The notes under the pieces: model-generated
Database searches by the model: none
The model's input: only the letters and a program-made list of their open reading frames with translations
Told to the model about the DNA's origin: nothing
Translations under genes and position numbers: made by a program
Shown here: positions 33,784-43,155 of the stretch, piece by piece
How the letters are laid out: each line of letters starts with the position of its first letter
How positions within the stretch are numbered: position 1 is the first letter of the stretch
DNA from: Tenericutes bacterium MZ-XQ
GTDB taxonomy: Bacteria; Bacillota_I; Bacilli_A; Acholeplasmatales; Acholeplasmataceae
NCBI GenBank assembly: GCA_002838205.1
Contig: CP017950.1
Coordinates: forward strand, 750,858-814,857
DNA: 64,000 nt
Direction of reading: 5' to 3'

Positions 33784-35960
33784 TTTTTGACGCCTCCTAA
33801 TTTTATTATATCTTCTAATAACTCCCTAAACTCTTTGACCGTTTGTAAACGATGGTTTGCTAAAGTATACCCATAACCAATTTTTATGGTTACAGCATCT
33901 TTTAAGACTTTAAACATATCTTCATCGGTAACATCATCACCTGCTGCAAACATAAAATCGTAATCTTTATGATTGGTAAATAAGTAGGTTGCATTCCCTT
34001 TATTTACTCTTTGATCCTTAATTTCTAATACCATGTGTCCTTCTTGTATTTCAATTGGATAATTGCCTTTAATCGAAAATAAAGCATCTTTGATTTCAGA
34101 CATTTTATTAGAAACCATTTCAGGCTCACATTTTCTATAGTGTAGAGCGACTGAATGTGTCTTTTCTTCAATAAACGATCCTGGCATACGATCAACATAA
34201 ATCTCTAAGACATGACGCATGCGCCCTTTCCAATCACTGTCGATAGAAATGGTTTTTCTCCACTCGCTATCCTTAGTTTTATACCATAATCCATGATCCC
34301 CAACTAAGTTCACATTTAAATTTCCTAGCCAGCGATCTAATGTCTGATGATCTCGACCCGAAATAATAACAATCTCTGTGTTCGGTAGTTGAGACAGTTT
34401 TTGTAAAATATTTTTTAGTTTTCTAGAAGGATATGCTTGCATTGGTGTAGATTGGAAATCTACCAATGTGCCATCATAATCTAAAAATAAAATGCGTGAA
34501 CTTGCTTTTTCAAATTGACTAAAAATTCTTTTTTTATCTATGATTTCATCTTTAGGCAATTTTACAATTTCTTTAATTTCAACTTTATTTAAGCGATTCA
34601 TGAACTCATTCGCCCAGAACTCAACGTTATATCTTTTGATGCGCTCATTCATGATTTCGTTGCGTTCTATGCGTTCTGATTTCGTCATTTCTAAAGCTGT
34701 TTTAATACCTTCAGCAATTTGCAATTCATCATTTGGATTAATAATGATTGCTTCACTTAGTTCGCTTGCAGCTCCAGCTGTTTCACTAATAATAAGCATA
34801 CCTTGATGATCAGATCTTGCTGCGATATATTCTTTAGCAATTAAGTTCATACCATCTCTCAGTGGAGTAACAAGTAATATCGATGCTTCTTTATAATACT
34901 TAATCAAATCATCTTGAGAAAATGATTGATACAAATACCATATTGGCATCCAATCAAAACTACCAAACTCACCATTGATTTCACTAACTAATTTTTCAAT
35001 ATTTCTTTTCAGTTCATCATATGTAGGCAATGATTGTCTTGAAGGAGCTACAATTAAATGCAACTTAACTTTCCCTCTATATTTAGGATATTTCTTTAAA
35101 AATGCACGATATGCCTTGATTCTTTCTAAGATTCCTTTTGTATAATCAAGCCTGTCTACTGATAATATGACTTTATAATCTTTTGGAATATTAACTTTTT
35201 CGATTTTCTTATGTGCAAAATAATCATAATCAATACCCATTGGAAACGCATCAACTTCAATGGTACGATCATTATATTGAATCTTATAAAAACTTTGATT
35301 AATGTTTAATATTCTCCTTACACTACTTAAGAAGTGTCTAACATAATCATAGGTGTGAAACCCAATCAAATCTGATCCGAGTAAACCAGTTAAGATCTCT
35401 TTTTTCCAAACAAGTAACCTGAAAATCTCACTTGATGGAAAAGGGATATGTAAGAAAAATCCGATTTTTACTGATGGAAAATCGTGCTTAATCATTTCCG
35501 GTAGCAGCATTAATTGATAATCATGAACCCATATAATCGAATCTTCTTCGATATGTGGTTTTAAACTTTTATAAAATTTTTGATTGACTTTTTGGTAGGC
35601 TTCCCACGTCTTTTCGTTATACTCTGCTTTATCCGCAAAGTAATGAAATAACGGCCATATAGTCTTATTAGAAAATCCTTCATAATATAAACTGATTTCT
35701 TTATCAGTTAAATAAACAGGATGACATTGATACTTATCATTTAATGTTTTTTCTATCTTTTTTTCTTCTTCTCTTCTTAATCTGTCTTTTGCAACTCCTG
35801 GCCAACCAACCCATAAACCATCAGATCCTCGGTGAAAACTTTTTAGTCCTGTAGCTAAACCCCCGATACTTTCATGGTAATCGATTTGATGTCTTTTTAC
35901 AGATACAGTTACAGGCAGTCTATTTGATACAAATATTGTTTTACTCAAATTAAAACTCAC
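33780..35960 (-). CDS. Fused trehalose-6-phosphate synthase/phosphatase
   Basis: A 726-residue two-domain enzyme making trehalose from UDP-glucose and glucose-6-phosphate. Residues 1-470 are a GT20 OtsA-like domain (FVSNRLPVTV, GGLATGLKSF, VGWPG, HDYQLMLLPEMI, VDRLDYTKG). Residues from about 490 are a HAD-type OtsB-like phosphatase (FLDYDGTLVDF with the catalytic Asp, VIISGRD, AAGDDVTDEDMF). Both active sites look intact. The fusion is common in plants and Bacteroidetes and present in some bacteria. GTG 35960 is the frame start, but TTG 35948 fits homologue N-termini (SKTIFVSNRLPV) and is a real alternative. Confidence 0.95.
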   Translation of the reverse strand: MSFNLSKTIFVSNRLPVTVSVKRHQIDYHESIGGLATGLKSFHRGSDGLWVGWPGVAKDRLRREEEKKIEKTLNDKYQCHPVYLTDKEISLYYEGFSNKTIWPLFHYFADKAEYNEKTWEAYQKVNQKFYKSLKPHIEEDSIIWVHDYQLMLLPEMIKHDFPSVKIGFFLHIPFPSSEIFRLLVWKKEILTGLLGSDLIGFHTYDYVRHFLSSVRRILNINQSFYKIQYNDRTIEVDAFPMGIDYDYFAHKKIEKVNIPKDYKVILSVDRLDYTKGILERIKAYRAFLKKYPKYRGKVKLHLIVAPSRQSLPTYDELKRNIEKLVSEINGEFGSFDWMPIWYLYQSFSQDDLIKYYKEASILLVTPLRDGMNLIAKEYIAARSDHQGMLIISETAGAASELSEAIIINPNDELQIAEGIKTALEMTKSERIERNEIMNERIKRYNVEFWANEFMNRLNKVEIKEIVKLPKDEIIDKKRIFSQFEKASSRILFLDYDGTLVDFQSTPMQAYPSRKLKNILQKLSQLPNTEIVIISGRDHQTLDRWLGNLNVNLVGDHGLWYKTKDSEWRKTISIDSDWKGRMRHVLEIYVDRMPGSFIEEKTHSVALHYRKCEPEMVSNKMSEIKDALFSIKGNYPIEIQEGHMVLEIKDQRVNKGNATYLFTNHKDYDFMFAAGDDVTDEDMFKVLKDAVTIKIGYGYTLANHRLQTVKEFRELLEDIIKLGGVKK

Positions 35961-36011
35961 ATCCTTTAACTTTTAATCTTAACTTCATTTTACCATATCA
36001 GAAGCTTCGAT

Positions 36012-36037
36012 ATAAAAAAAGAGCATGAGAGCTCTTT
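36012..36037 (-). terminator. Terminator after small membrane protein gene
   Basis: On the minus strand AAAGAGC/GCTCTTT with a 6-nt loop (36018-36037) followed by T-rich sequence, overlapping the stop codon of the upstream gene. Confidence 0.85.
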
Positions 36038-36425
36038 ATTTGTGAGTAAGTAATCGAGTTTGAATATAAATACCTGCGATTGCTAAAATCATCAGTACTG
36101 ACCCAAAACCAATTTTAACAATATCAGTTGGTAATTGTTCCATATTAGATAAAATCATTTCTAATATATAAACAAATAAATATGCATAAAGTATCCCTTT
36201 AAGTGTTTTCATGATTTGTTCAGTAATCGGTAGAATTTGATCAGATGAATTCTTATATAATAAAAACCCAAAGACACCAAATAGAACTAATACACCTAAG
36301 ATAATAAAATTATAAGCAGGGAAAGTGTCTGACACATAGTGCTGGATAATAATATTAGCACCCATAATCAAAAATACGATAAACATAATGAGTTGAATAA
36401 CTAAACTTTTACGATAAATATTCAT
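36036..36425 (-). CDS. Small multi-pass membrane protein, unknown function
   Basis: A 129-residue protein I do not recognise. Four membrane helices are plausible: about 8-26 (VIQLIMFIVFLIMGANIII), 37-57, 73-92 and 103-124 (GFGSVLMILAIAGIYIQ). A short loop carries NSSDQILP. GGAGTCAC lies upstream of the ATG. It is divergent from coaD, with about 67 bp between, and has its own terminator. Confidence 0.7.
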   Translation of the reverse strand: MNIYRKSLVIQLIMFIVFLIMGANIIIQHYVSDTFPAYNFIILGVLVLFGVFGFLLYKNSSDQILPITEQIMKTLKGILYAYLFVYILEMILSNMEQLPTDIVKIGFGSVLMILAIAGIYIQTRLLTHK

Positions 36426-36492
36426 TTTTTGTGACTCCTTTACTATTTTTTTATTTTTTTTGTTATACTAATAATGAAACGAGGTAAACTTT

Positions 36493-36981
36493 ATGAAAAA
36501 AGCTGTATATCCTGGAACATTCGATCCACTTACGATTGGTCATCTCGATTTGATCAAACGTGCCTCACGAATTGTAGATGAACTCCATATTGTTGTTGCT
36601 GATAATTATAAGAAAGTACCAACATTTACAACCGAAGAACGCATTGAGATGATTAAACTCGTTACAGAAGATTTAGATAATGTTGTCGTATCTTCAACAA
36701 ACGATTTAGTGGTAAGATATGCCAAAGATCATGGTGTAGATTTGATGATTCGTGGACTAAGAAATATTCAAGACTATGAAAATGAGTATGCCTTATACCA
36801 ATTCAACAGAAATATTAACAGACATATTGAAACGCTCATTTTATTTCCATCGTCGAAAAATCACTTTGTCTCATCTTCAGCAATCAAAGAATTAGTCGTT
36901 CACCATGCTGATATTTCACCTTATGTTCCAAGAGAAATCATCAAACTAGTACAAAACAAACTAAAACCTAAACAAGATTAA
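36493..36981 (+). CDS. coaD: Phosphopantetheine adenylyltransferase
   Basis: Catalyses the fourth step of coenzyme A synthesis. The 162-residue protein has the nucleotidyltransferase motif YPGTFDPLTIGHLDLI (6-21). It also has RGLRNIQDYENEYAL and the FVSSSAIKELV segment of the C-terminus. GAGG lies 8 nt before the ATG and a TATACT box upstream. Its end overlaps the end of the converging HAD gene by 14 nt, with no terminator between. Confidence 0.96.
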   Translation: MKKAVYPGTFDPLTIGHLDLIKRASRIVDELHIVVADNYKKVPTFTTEERIEMIKLVTEDLDNVVVSSTNDLVVRYAKDHGVDLMIRGLRNIQDYENEYALYQFNRNINRHIETLILFPSSKNHFVSSSAIKELVVHHADISPYVPREIIKLVQNKLKPKQD

Positions 36982-37744
36982 GTTTCTTAAAAAAGTCGTA
37001 TAATTGATCCTCATGTATATGTGGCGCAATATAATCGGCTTTTTCTTTTAATTCTTGGAATCTTGTATTATCCATCACAATTCCAACATCAGCAAGTTCA
37101 ATCATATCTACATCATTAGCTCCATCACCTATACAGATGAGTCGATCAATTCGATCAACTTCTAAACATTTTTTAATGCCCAGTGCTTTGTTTATATGTG
37201 GATAAGTGAAATCCGCACCACCAGCATGCCAAGGAAAAACTCTGAATTTTGGCATAAGTTTAGCAGCTTTAAAAATCTCTTCTTCTTTTGCTGCAAACAT
37301 CCAAAGCTGATAGACTTTATGCTCTTCATAAAACTTTTCGTTAATACTAGGTCTTATGTCCCTTAATAATTTCATGCCATCTAAAAAACTTTGATCCATA
37401 TAATTAACAGCTTCATCATCAATACCAATCATGCCAATGTTGATATCTTGATCCTTTGTCATTTTCAAGACATCGATAATATCTTTTTGATCAATAGGTA
37501 AATCATAAATGACTTCATTATTTTTTAATACATAAGCACCATTTAGTAGAACTTTATATGTAAAAAATGGTAAGACATCATTGATGATTTCAAGCTTACG
37601 AAGGCCTCTACCAGTTGCCAAGCCTAAAACAACGTCCTCTTGCAAGCTTAAAAGGCTTAAAAGTTTTTTTGTCTGTTCTGGAATTTTATGATCTTTATGA
37701 CAATATATCGTATTGTCAACATCAAAGAAAATTGCAGTTTTCAT
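36968..37744 (-). CDS. Cof-type HAD-IIB family phosphatase
   Basis: A 258-residue HAD hydrolase of the Cof type, which dephosphorylate sugar phosphates, nucleotides or flavin precursors. Motif I FFDVDNTIY (nucleophile Asp), motif II LATGRG, motif III Lys, and motif IV CIGDGANDVDMI are present, with a cap domain between. ATG 37744 has GAGGTG six bases upstream; an earlier TTG frame start overlaps that site. It converges on and overlaps coaD. Substrate unknown. Confidence 0.9.
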   Translation of the reverse strand: MKTAIFFDVDNTIYCHKDHKIPEQTKKLLSLLSLQEDVVLGLATGRGLRKLEIINDVLPFFTYKVLLNGAYVLKNNEVIYDLPIDQKDIIDVLKMTKDQDINIGMIGIDDEAVNYMDQSFLDGMKLLRDIRPSINEKFYEEHKVYQLWMFAAKEEEIFKAAKLMPKFRVFPWHAGGADFTYPHINKALGIKKCLEVDRIDRLICIGDGANDVDMIELADVGIVMDNTRFQELKEKADYIAPHIHEDQLYDFFKKLNLV

Positions 37745-37779
37745 CTTACACCTCAAAATTATTATAGCATATATTGTAT

Positions 37780-37808
37780 TTGACTATCATTTTTAACGAT
37801 TTTATTAT
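37780..37808 (+). promoter_or_regulatory. RNase J promoter
   Basis: -35 TTGACT (37780-37785), 17-nt spacer, -10 TATTAT (37803-37808), about 40 nt before the chosen start codon. Confidence 0.65.
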
Positions 37809-37848
37809 AAAATAGAAATGTAGAAAATCGATGCTGGAGGATTTTTAT

Positions 37849-39537
37849 ATGAAAAACCCATTATTAAACCCCGGGGAAATCGGCATTTTTGCTTTAGGTG
37901 GGCTAGGCGAAGTCGGCAAAAATATGTATATCTATGAAATAGAAGATCAAATCTTCATTGTCGATTCAGGCATTTTATTTCCAGATGAACACTTATTAGG
38001 TATTGACTACGTCATTCAAGATTACACATATCTTATTGAAAATCAAGAGCGCATTGTTGGGCTCTTTATTACCCATGGTCATGAAGATCATATTGGAAGT
38101 ATCCCCTATCTATTGCGTCAAGTTGAAATTCCCAAAATCTACGCTTCAGGTATAGCTGTAGACTTAATTGAATATAAATTTATGGAACACAAAGATATTA
38201 AAGCACCTCATATTGAAGAGTATAAGAGTCATTATAAATATAACTTTAAAAATGTTGAAGTTAGTTTTATTAGAATGACCCATTCAATCCCTGATATGTT
38301 TGGTATCGTATTTAAGACATCTATCGGTACATTATTTCATACCGGTGATTTTAAAATTGATTTTACACCTGTCGGACCACCAACTGAGTTTGATAAACTA
38401 GCTAAAATCGGTAGTGAAGGCGTACTATGCATGTGTTCGGATTCTACCAATGCAGAGCGTGATGAACTCATTATATCGGATAGTAAAGTTGGAAAATCAA
38501 TTCATGAACTTTTCACGAGAATGACAGGTAGAATTATTATTGCAACATTTGCTTCCAACATGTATCGTATCCAACAAATCATCGAAGCTGCTGTACTTAA
38601 CAAAAGAAAAGTTGCAGTGTTCGGAAGATCCATGGAACGTGCTATAGAAGCTGGTATGCAAACTGGTTATATTAAAGCGCCAAAAGATACACTCATTACT
38701 GGTGATCAAGTCAATAGATATAAACCAGAACAAATTTGCTTATTAGTAACCGGTTCTCAAGGTGAGCCACTTGCTGCACTGAGTAGAATCGCAAATGGTA
38801 CTCACAGGCAAGTACAAGCCATGGCAGGTGATACTGTGATTTTCTCTTCTTCTCCTATTCCAGGAAATCAAGAAGGTGTCAATAGAACAATCAATCGCTT
38901 GTTTAGATTAGATGTTAATGTCATCACTCATGGACCACTAGCAGATACTCATACTTCTGGACACGGTGCTCAAAATGACTTAAAAATGGTATTAAGTTTA
39001 GTTAAACCAAAACTATTTATTCCAGTACACGGCGAACATAGAATGCTTAAAGAACATAAACAACTCGCCATTGATTGTGGTGTTCAACCTAACAACATTT
39101 TAGTTATGGATAATGGTGATGTTGCTGCAGTTTCTAAAGATGGTATTCGCTATGCTGGAAAAGTGACTTCAGGTGAAATCTATATTGATGGAACAGGTAT
39201 TGGAGATATTGGCAGTGCTGTTATTAAAGAACGTAAGTTACTAAGTGAGGAAGGACTATTTTCAGTTGTTCTTTCTGTAGATTCACAAAATAAAAAGTTA
39301 ATTAATGATCCAACCGTTATTTCAAGAGGTTTCATCTACATGAAAGGTAATGAAGAGCTTACCAGACAATTAGCGAATGAAGCTAAAAAAGTGTGTCAAC
39401 AAGAATTATCCGCAAAACTATATAGTGACCAACACATCAAACAAGCAGTAATTGATCATTTAAGCGATAAAATATTTGAGATCACTCAAAGACGTCCTTT
39501 AATTATTCCAATTATTATCGATTTAAAAAATGCGTAA
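37849..39537 (+). CDS. rnjA: Ribonuclease J
   Basis: A 562-residue metallo-beta-lactamase/beta-CASP RNase with 5'-3' exo and endo activity, central to mRNA decay and rRNA processing where RNase E is absent. Metal motif HGHEDHIGS (about 76-84) and the further ligands in HTGDFKID and VHGEHRML are present. Residues ITHGPLADTHTSGHG form beta-CASP motif B. Start ATG 37849 has GGAGG seven bases before; an ATG six codons earlier lies in front of that site. A second RNase J gene, if any, is outside the window. Confidence 0.95.
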   Translation: MKNPLLNPGEIGIFALGGLGEVGKNMYIYEIEDQIFIVDSGILFPDEHLLGIDYVIQDYTYLIENQERIVGLFITHGHEDHIGSIPYLLRQVEIPKIYASGIAVDLIEYKFMEHKDIKAPHIEEYKSHYKYNFKNVEVSFIRMTHSIPDMFGIVFKTSIGTLFHTGDFKIDFTPVGPPTEFDKLAKIGSEGVLCMCSDSTNAERDELIISDSKVGKSIHELFTRMTGRIIIATFASNMYRIQQIIEAAVLNKRKVAVFGRSMERAIEAGMQTGYIKAPKDTLITGDQVNRYKPEQICLLVTGSQGEPLAALSRIANGTHRQVQAMAGDTVIFSSSPIPGNQEGVNRTINRLFRLDVNVITHGPLADTHTSGHGAQNDLKMVLSLVKPKLFIPVHGEHRMLKEHKQLAIDCGVQPNNILVMDNGDVAAVSKDGIRYAGKVTSGEIYIDGTGIGDIGSAVIKERKLLSEEGLFSVVLSVDSQNKKLINDPTVISRGFIYMKGNEELTRQLANEAKKVCQQELSAKLYSDQHIKQAVIDHLSDKIFEITQRRPLIIPIIIDLKNA

Positions 39538-39559
39538 AAAAAAGTCCTTAGGACTTTTT
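39535..39559. terminator. Bidirectional terminator after RNase J
   Basis: AAAAAAGTCC/GGACTTTTTT with a TTA loop, flanked by runs of A and T. It serves RNase J on plus and the exonuclease gene on minus. Confidence 0.9.
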
Positions 39560-40390
39560 TTATTGCATATGGAGCATAAATGCATCAAATACATATTTAG
39601 TGACTAAAGCATCATCATTTGCATCATGATGTTGAATACCATCAATATCAAAATATGTTTTATATGCTTTAAATAAACCTAAATCATCTTTTAAATTATA
39701 ATAATCCTTATGTAACTTGAGTAAGTCAATAAAATCAGTATCTTTAGTTAATATTTTTTTATCGTGTAATTTATAAGAATCATTTAAAGCAGTGATGTCA
39801 TTCTTACCCCAAACAACGAATTTAGGTTGATATTTTTCAATAATCCTGTTTAAATCTTCGTAGAATTTTTCATAGTGAATGGCATCTTCATAAAACTGTA
39901 GCTCATCTAGTTTTAAGAATTTTTTTGTTCTTTTTGATAGATTTGTTGATGGTGCTGGCAAAACATAATATCCATTTTGCTCAATGATTTCTCCTTGTGC
40001 CTCTGATAAAACATATCCAACTTGAATGATTTCTGGTGTAAACGAAGTTGAAGTATATCCTGGCATGGTCATTTCAAAATCAATAAATAAATAATGTTTA
40101 TATTGTTTTAAAACATTTTGCATATCTTTTCTAAGTTGAAATAGATCATAATGTACACGATGTGGTTCTAGTGAAATAATGCGATTAAAATGAGCAACCT
40201 GAAAATATAGTTTCCCATGAATCTTTTTCCGTTTTGTGGCAATTTCAAAGTCAACCAAAACACCTTTTCTTAAATAATCGAAAAATGTTTTTGCTAATCT
40301 ATTTGATAAGTAAAACCCTATTTTTCTACCTTCAATAATTAAATAGAATATTTTTAAATCACGATTGATGTCGTATATAATTTTTGTCAT
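39560..40390 (-). CDS. DEDDh 3'-5' exonuclease domain protein
   Basis: A 276-residue protein with an RNase T/DnaQ-like exonuclease fold in residues about 98-270. Exo I is FIDFEMTMPG (Asp, Glu), Exo II VVWGKNDITALN, Exo III HDANDDALVTKYVF with the DEDDh His and Asp. The closest type I know is KapD/sporulation-inhibitor-like exonucleases. The first 95 residues (DINRDLKIFYLIIEGRKIGFYLS) are not a domain I recognise. It overlaps uvrC by 4 nt, so the two are co-translated, hinting at a repair or nucleic-acid processing role. Confidence 0.82.
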   Translation of the reverse strand: MTKIIYDINRDLKIFYLIIEGRKIGFYLSNRLAKTFFDYLRKGVLVDFEIATKRKKIHGKLYFQVAHFNRIISLEPHRVHYDLFQLRKDMQNVLKQYKHYLFIDFEMTMPGYTSTSFTPEIIQVGYVLSEAQGEIIEQNGYYVLPAPSTNLSKRTKKFLKLDELQFYEDAIHYEKFYEDLNRIIEKYQPKFVVWGKNDITALNDSYKLHDKKILTKDTDFIDLLKLHKDYYNLKDDLGLFKAYKTYFDIDGIQHHDANDDALVTKYVFDAFMLHMQ

Positions 40391-42114
40391 TTAACTACCT
40401 CTCTTAGTGCTTCAATAATATCATCAGTTAAGCCGATTTCCTTAAGCTTTTCATCACTTGCGTCTTTAATCTCATCCAAGGATTTAAATGTTGATAAAAT
40501 TGTTTGTTTTCTCTTTGGACCGATACCTTTAATGTGATCCAAAATAGATTGTTGTGTTGTCTTGTCTCTTGTTTTTCTATGAAAGCTAATCGCAAACCTA
40601 TGTACTTCTTCGGATATACTTAATAATAGTTGATAAACTTCACTATTTTTTAGTAATGGATAAACCTCGCCATTAAAAACAAGCGCTTCAAGTTGATGTT
40701 TCTTATTCTTTTTTAGTCCCGCAATTTTTATATCTAGATTGAGTTCATTTAGTATCTCATGTGCAGCGTTTAATTGACCTTTACCACCATCAACTAAGAT
40801 CAAATCAGGCATTGGTTTACTTTCAACAAGTAATCTTTGATATCTTCTATAAACAACTTCTCTCATTGCTTGATAATCATCATTTGTAGTTGTTTTTAAA
40901 TGATATTTACGATATCCTTTTTTATCAAATGCATGATCTTTATAAACAACAAGCGCTGAAATAGGAGCTGTTCCAAAAAGCTGGGCATTATCAAATATCT
41001 CAATAGTTTTAACTTCTGCTCCTATCATCTGTGATAAATCATCAATGGCTTGTTGTGTTTTTTCTTGTTTATGTCTATATAACATATAGTGATGTTCTAA
41101 ATCATAATCTGCATTCTTAGATGCAAGATCAACGATTTTCTTTTTATCACCTTTTTGTGGCATGATTGCTTTATTTCCAAACATCAGTGTTAATGCTTCA
41201 TATTCAAACCTATCACTAAACAATAACTCATCAGGCATATGATCTTCATAGTATTGTTGAAGGTAACTTAAAACTGAATCTGTGTATTCTCCAACATAAG
41301 CAAAAACAATCTGTTCATGATCTACAATCTTTCCTGATCTCATCTTTAAGATTTGAATAGATATATCATCCTCATTATACGCAAAACTGATTGCGTCTCT
41401 ATCTTTAAAATCATTGATGTTAATGATTTGTTTTTCAGTGGTTGATTCGATATGTCTGATCATATCTCTGTATTCAATTGCTTTTTCATAAAACATTTGT
41501 TCAGATGCTTTTGCCATTTCTGTTTTCAACTTGCTTAAAACTTCTTTCGTGTCTCCTTTTAGAAACCTAATGATTTCATTGATATCATCTTTATAATCAA
41601 CATCAAACTGACATGGCCCTAAACACTGGCCAATATGATAATACAAACATACCTTCTTTGGCATTGTATCACATTTTCTAAGTGGATATAATCTATTTAA
41701 AAGTCTTGCTGTTTCTCTGGCGGCATAAACATTTGGATAAGGTCCAAAAATCCTGCCTTCAGGTTTTTTCTTTCTAACAACCTGAAGCTTAGGATATTTT
41801 TCTTTAGTAAGCTCAATATACGGATATGTTTTATCATCTACCAAACGTATGTTGTACTTTGGAGTATATTGCTTGATTAAATTATTTTCAAGAATTAAAG
41901 ACTCTTGCTCACTATTAGTTAGCACATAATTAAAATCATCAATTTCTAAAACAAGTCTTGTTGTTTTTTCATTATGAGCACCAGTGAAATAAGATTTAAC
42001 TCTATTTTTTAAATTTTTAGCTTTACCAACATAGATGATATCGCCTTGCTTGTTTTTCATCAAATAACAGCCAGGTTCTGTTGGGAGCAAATTCATTTTT
42101 GCCTTTAAACTCAC
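40387..42114 (-). CDS. uvrC: Excinuclease ABC subunit C
   Basis: A 575-residue UvrC that makes both incisions in nucleotide-excision repair. GIY-YIG domain (PGCYLMKNKQGDIIYVGKAK, about 14-33), Cys-rich cluster (KCDTMPKKVCLYYHIGQCLGPC in pieces), UVR motif near residues 200-235, RNase H-like domain (LILVDGGKGQLNAA) and C-terminal helix-hairpin-helix pair (LDHIKGIGPKRKQTILSTF). GTG 42114 gives the N-terminus of Bacillus UvrC; an ATG at 42096 with AAAGG is an alternative. No other uvr gene is in view. Confidence 0.97.
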   Translation of the reverse strand: MSLKAKMNLLPTEPGCYLMKNKQGDIIYVGKAKNLKNRVKSYFTGAHNEKTTRLVLEIDDFNYVLTNSEQESLILENNLIKQYTPKYNIRLVDDKTYPYIELTKEKYPKLQVVRKKKPEGRIFGPYPNVYAARETARLLNRLYPLRKCDTMPKKVCLYYHIGQCLGPCQFDVDYKDDINEIIRFLKGDTKEVLSKLKTEMAKASEQMFYEKAIEYRDMIRHIESTTEKQIININDFKDRDAISFAYNEDDISIQILKMRSGKIVDHEQIVFAYVGEYTDSVLSYLQQYYEDHMPDELLFSDRFEYEALTLMFGNKAIMPQKGDKKKIVDLASKNADYDLEHHYMLYRHKQEKTQQAIDDLSQMIGAEVKTIEIFDNAQLFGTAPISALVVYKDHAFDKKGYRKYHLKTTTNDDYQAMREVVYRRYQRLLVESKPMPDLILVDGGKGQLNAAHEILNELNLDIKIAGLKKNKKHQLEALVFNGEVYPLLKNSEVYQLLLSISEEVHRFAISFHRKTRDKTTQQSILDHIKGIGPKRKQTILSTFKSLDEIKDASDEKLKEIGLTDDIIEALREVVK

Positions 42115-42159
42115 AAAATCACCACTATCATTTTAACATATTTTTAATCATTTTTTTGA

Positions 42160-42186
42160 AAAAGAAAAAGCGACTGAATCGCTTTT
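42160..42186 (-). terminator. Terminator after gmk-rpoZ
   Basis: On the minus strand AAAAGCGA/TCGCTTTT with a 5-nt loop, followed by a T-rich tract. It overlaps the rpoZ stop by 2 nt. Confidence 0.88.
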
Positions 42187-42400
42187 ACGTTTCGAAATCA
42201 ACTTGCACTTTGTCATTTAGAATTTCTTCTAATGCCATGCCAATACTTTTGACACATTGTGCATTATCAACAACTAGTTTTTCATCTTCGATAATTCTTG
42301 CAACTTTGCTAGCTGCATATACTAACTTGTATTTAGAATCTATTTTATCTAATAGTTTATCGATCGATGGGTATCTCATACCATCTTTGTTCTTTAACAT
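42185..42400 (-). CDS. rpoZ: RNA polymerase omega subunit
   Basis: A 71-residue omega subunit, which helps assemble RNA polymerase. Motifs are MRYPSIDKLLDKIDSKYKLVYAASKVAR and the C-terminal KSIGMALEEILNDKVQVD (quoted in segments). It lies 4 nt downstream of gmk, the normal Firmicutes gmk-rpoZ pair. Confidence 0.95.
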   Translation of the reverse strand: MLKNKDGMRYPSIDKLLDKIDSKYKLVYAASKVARIIEDEKLVVDNAQCVKSIGMALEEILNDKVQVDFET

Positions 42401-42404
42401 GTAA

Positions 42405-43022
42405 TCACTCTCCTATCATCTTCAAGTAATTGTGAATTGTACGTTCTGTTTTTGCATGCTCAGCACGCACAATTGCCATAATACGGTCAGCAGCATTATT
42501 GACCTCATCATTAACAACAATATAATCATATTTGTGTGCAAGTAGGAACTCTGACTCAGCTTTCTTCATTCTTTTTTCAACAAGTTCAATCGGTTCCGTA
42601 CCTCTAACTCTTAAGCGATCGTATAAAGCTTTTTTTCCTGGTGGGACTAAAAAGATAAATACAGCATCTTTCATTTGCTTTCTTACTTGTAATGCACCTT
42701 CAACTTCTATCTCTAAAACAACTTCTTTTCCTTGATCAAGTTGTTCATCAATTTTATCTTTGGGAGTACCATAATAATTGCCAACAAACTCTGCCCATTC
42801 TAAAAACTTATTTTCTTCAATACGTTTTAAGAATTCTTCTTTCGTTACAAAATAATAATCTACACCATCTACTTCGCCTTCTCTAGGTTTTCTAGTCGTC
42901 ATCGAAACAGAGTAAACAAGATCATGATTTGGCATTTGAAACAACGCTTTTCTTACTGTGCCCTTACCTACGCCAGATGGACCCGATAATACGACTAGCA
43001 ATCCACGTTCATTGAGTTTCAT
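42405..43022 (-). CDS. gmk: Guanylate kinase
   Basis: A 205-residue kinase converting GMP to GDP, also limiting for (p)ppGpp balance. Walker A SGPSGVGKGT (14-23), GMP-binding TTRKPREGEVDGVDYYFV and the lid RLRVRGTE are visible. GGAGG precedes the ATG and a good promoter lies upstream. First gene of gmk-rpoZ; divergent from rqcH. Confidence 0.98.
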   Translation of the reverse strand: MKLNERGLLVVLSGPSGVGKGTVRKALFQMPNHDLVYSVSMTTRKPREGEVDGVDYYFVTKEEFLKRIEENKFLEWAEFVGNYYGTPKDKIDEQLDQGKEVVLEIEVEGALQVRKQMKDAVFIFLVPPGKKALYDRLRVRGTEPIELVEKRMKKAESEFLLAHKYDYIVVNDEVNNAADRIMAIVRAEHAKTERTIHNYLKMIGE

Positions 43023-43053
43023 AAGCGCCTCCTCTTTTCTATATTTACCCCTT

Positions 43054-43082
43054 ATTATATATGATAAAATGGCTTAAGTAAA
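43054..43082 (-). promoter_or_regulatory. gmk promoter
   Basis: On the minus strand -35 TTTACT (43077-43082), 17-nt spacer, -10 TATAAT (43054-43059). Confidence 0.7.
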
Positions 43083-43155
43083 GAGAAGTCATGTAATTTT
43101 AAAGAAAAAGCGCTTTACATTTTAATTTAATGTTAAAATAGTTATGAGGTGGATT

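Noticed and set aside
36968-36981. Overlap of coaD and HAD gene as a sign of a wrong frame
   Set aside because: Both proteins have complete, family-like C-termini; a 14-nt convergent overlap is acceptable in a compact genome.
42185-43022. Plus-strand frames across gmk and rpoZ
   Set aside because: They mirror real genes on the minus strand and have no start signals or recognisable products.
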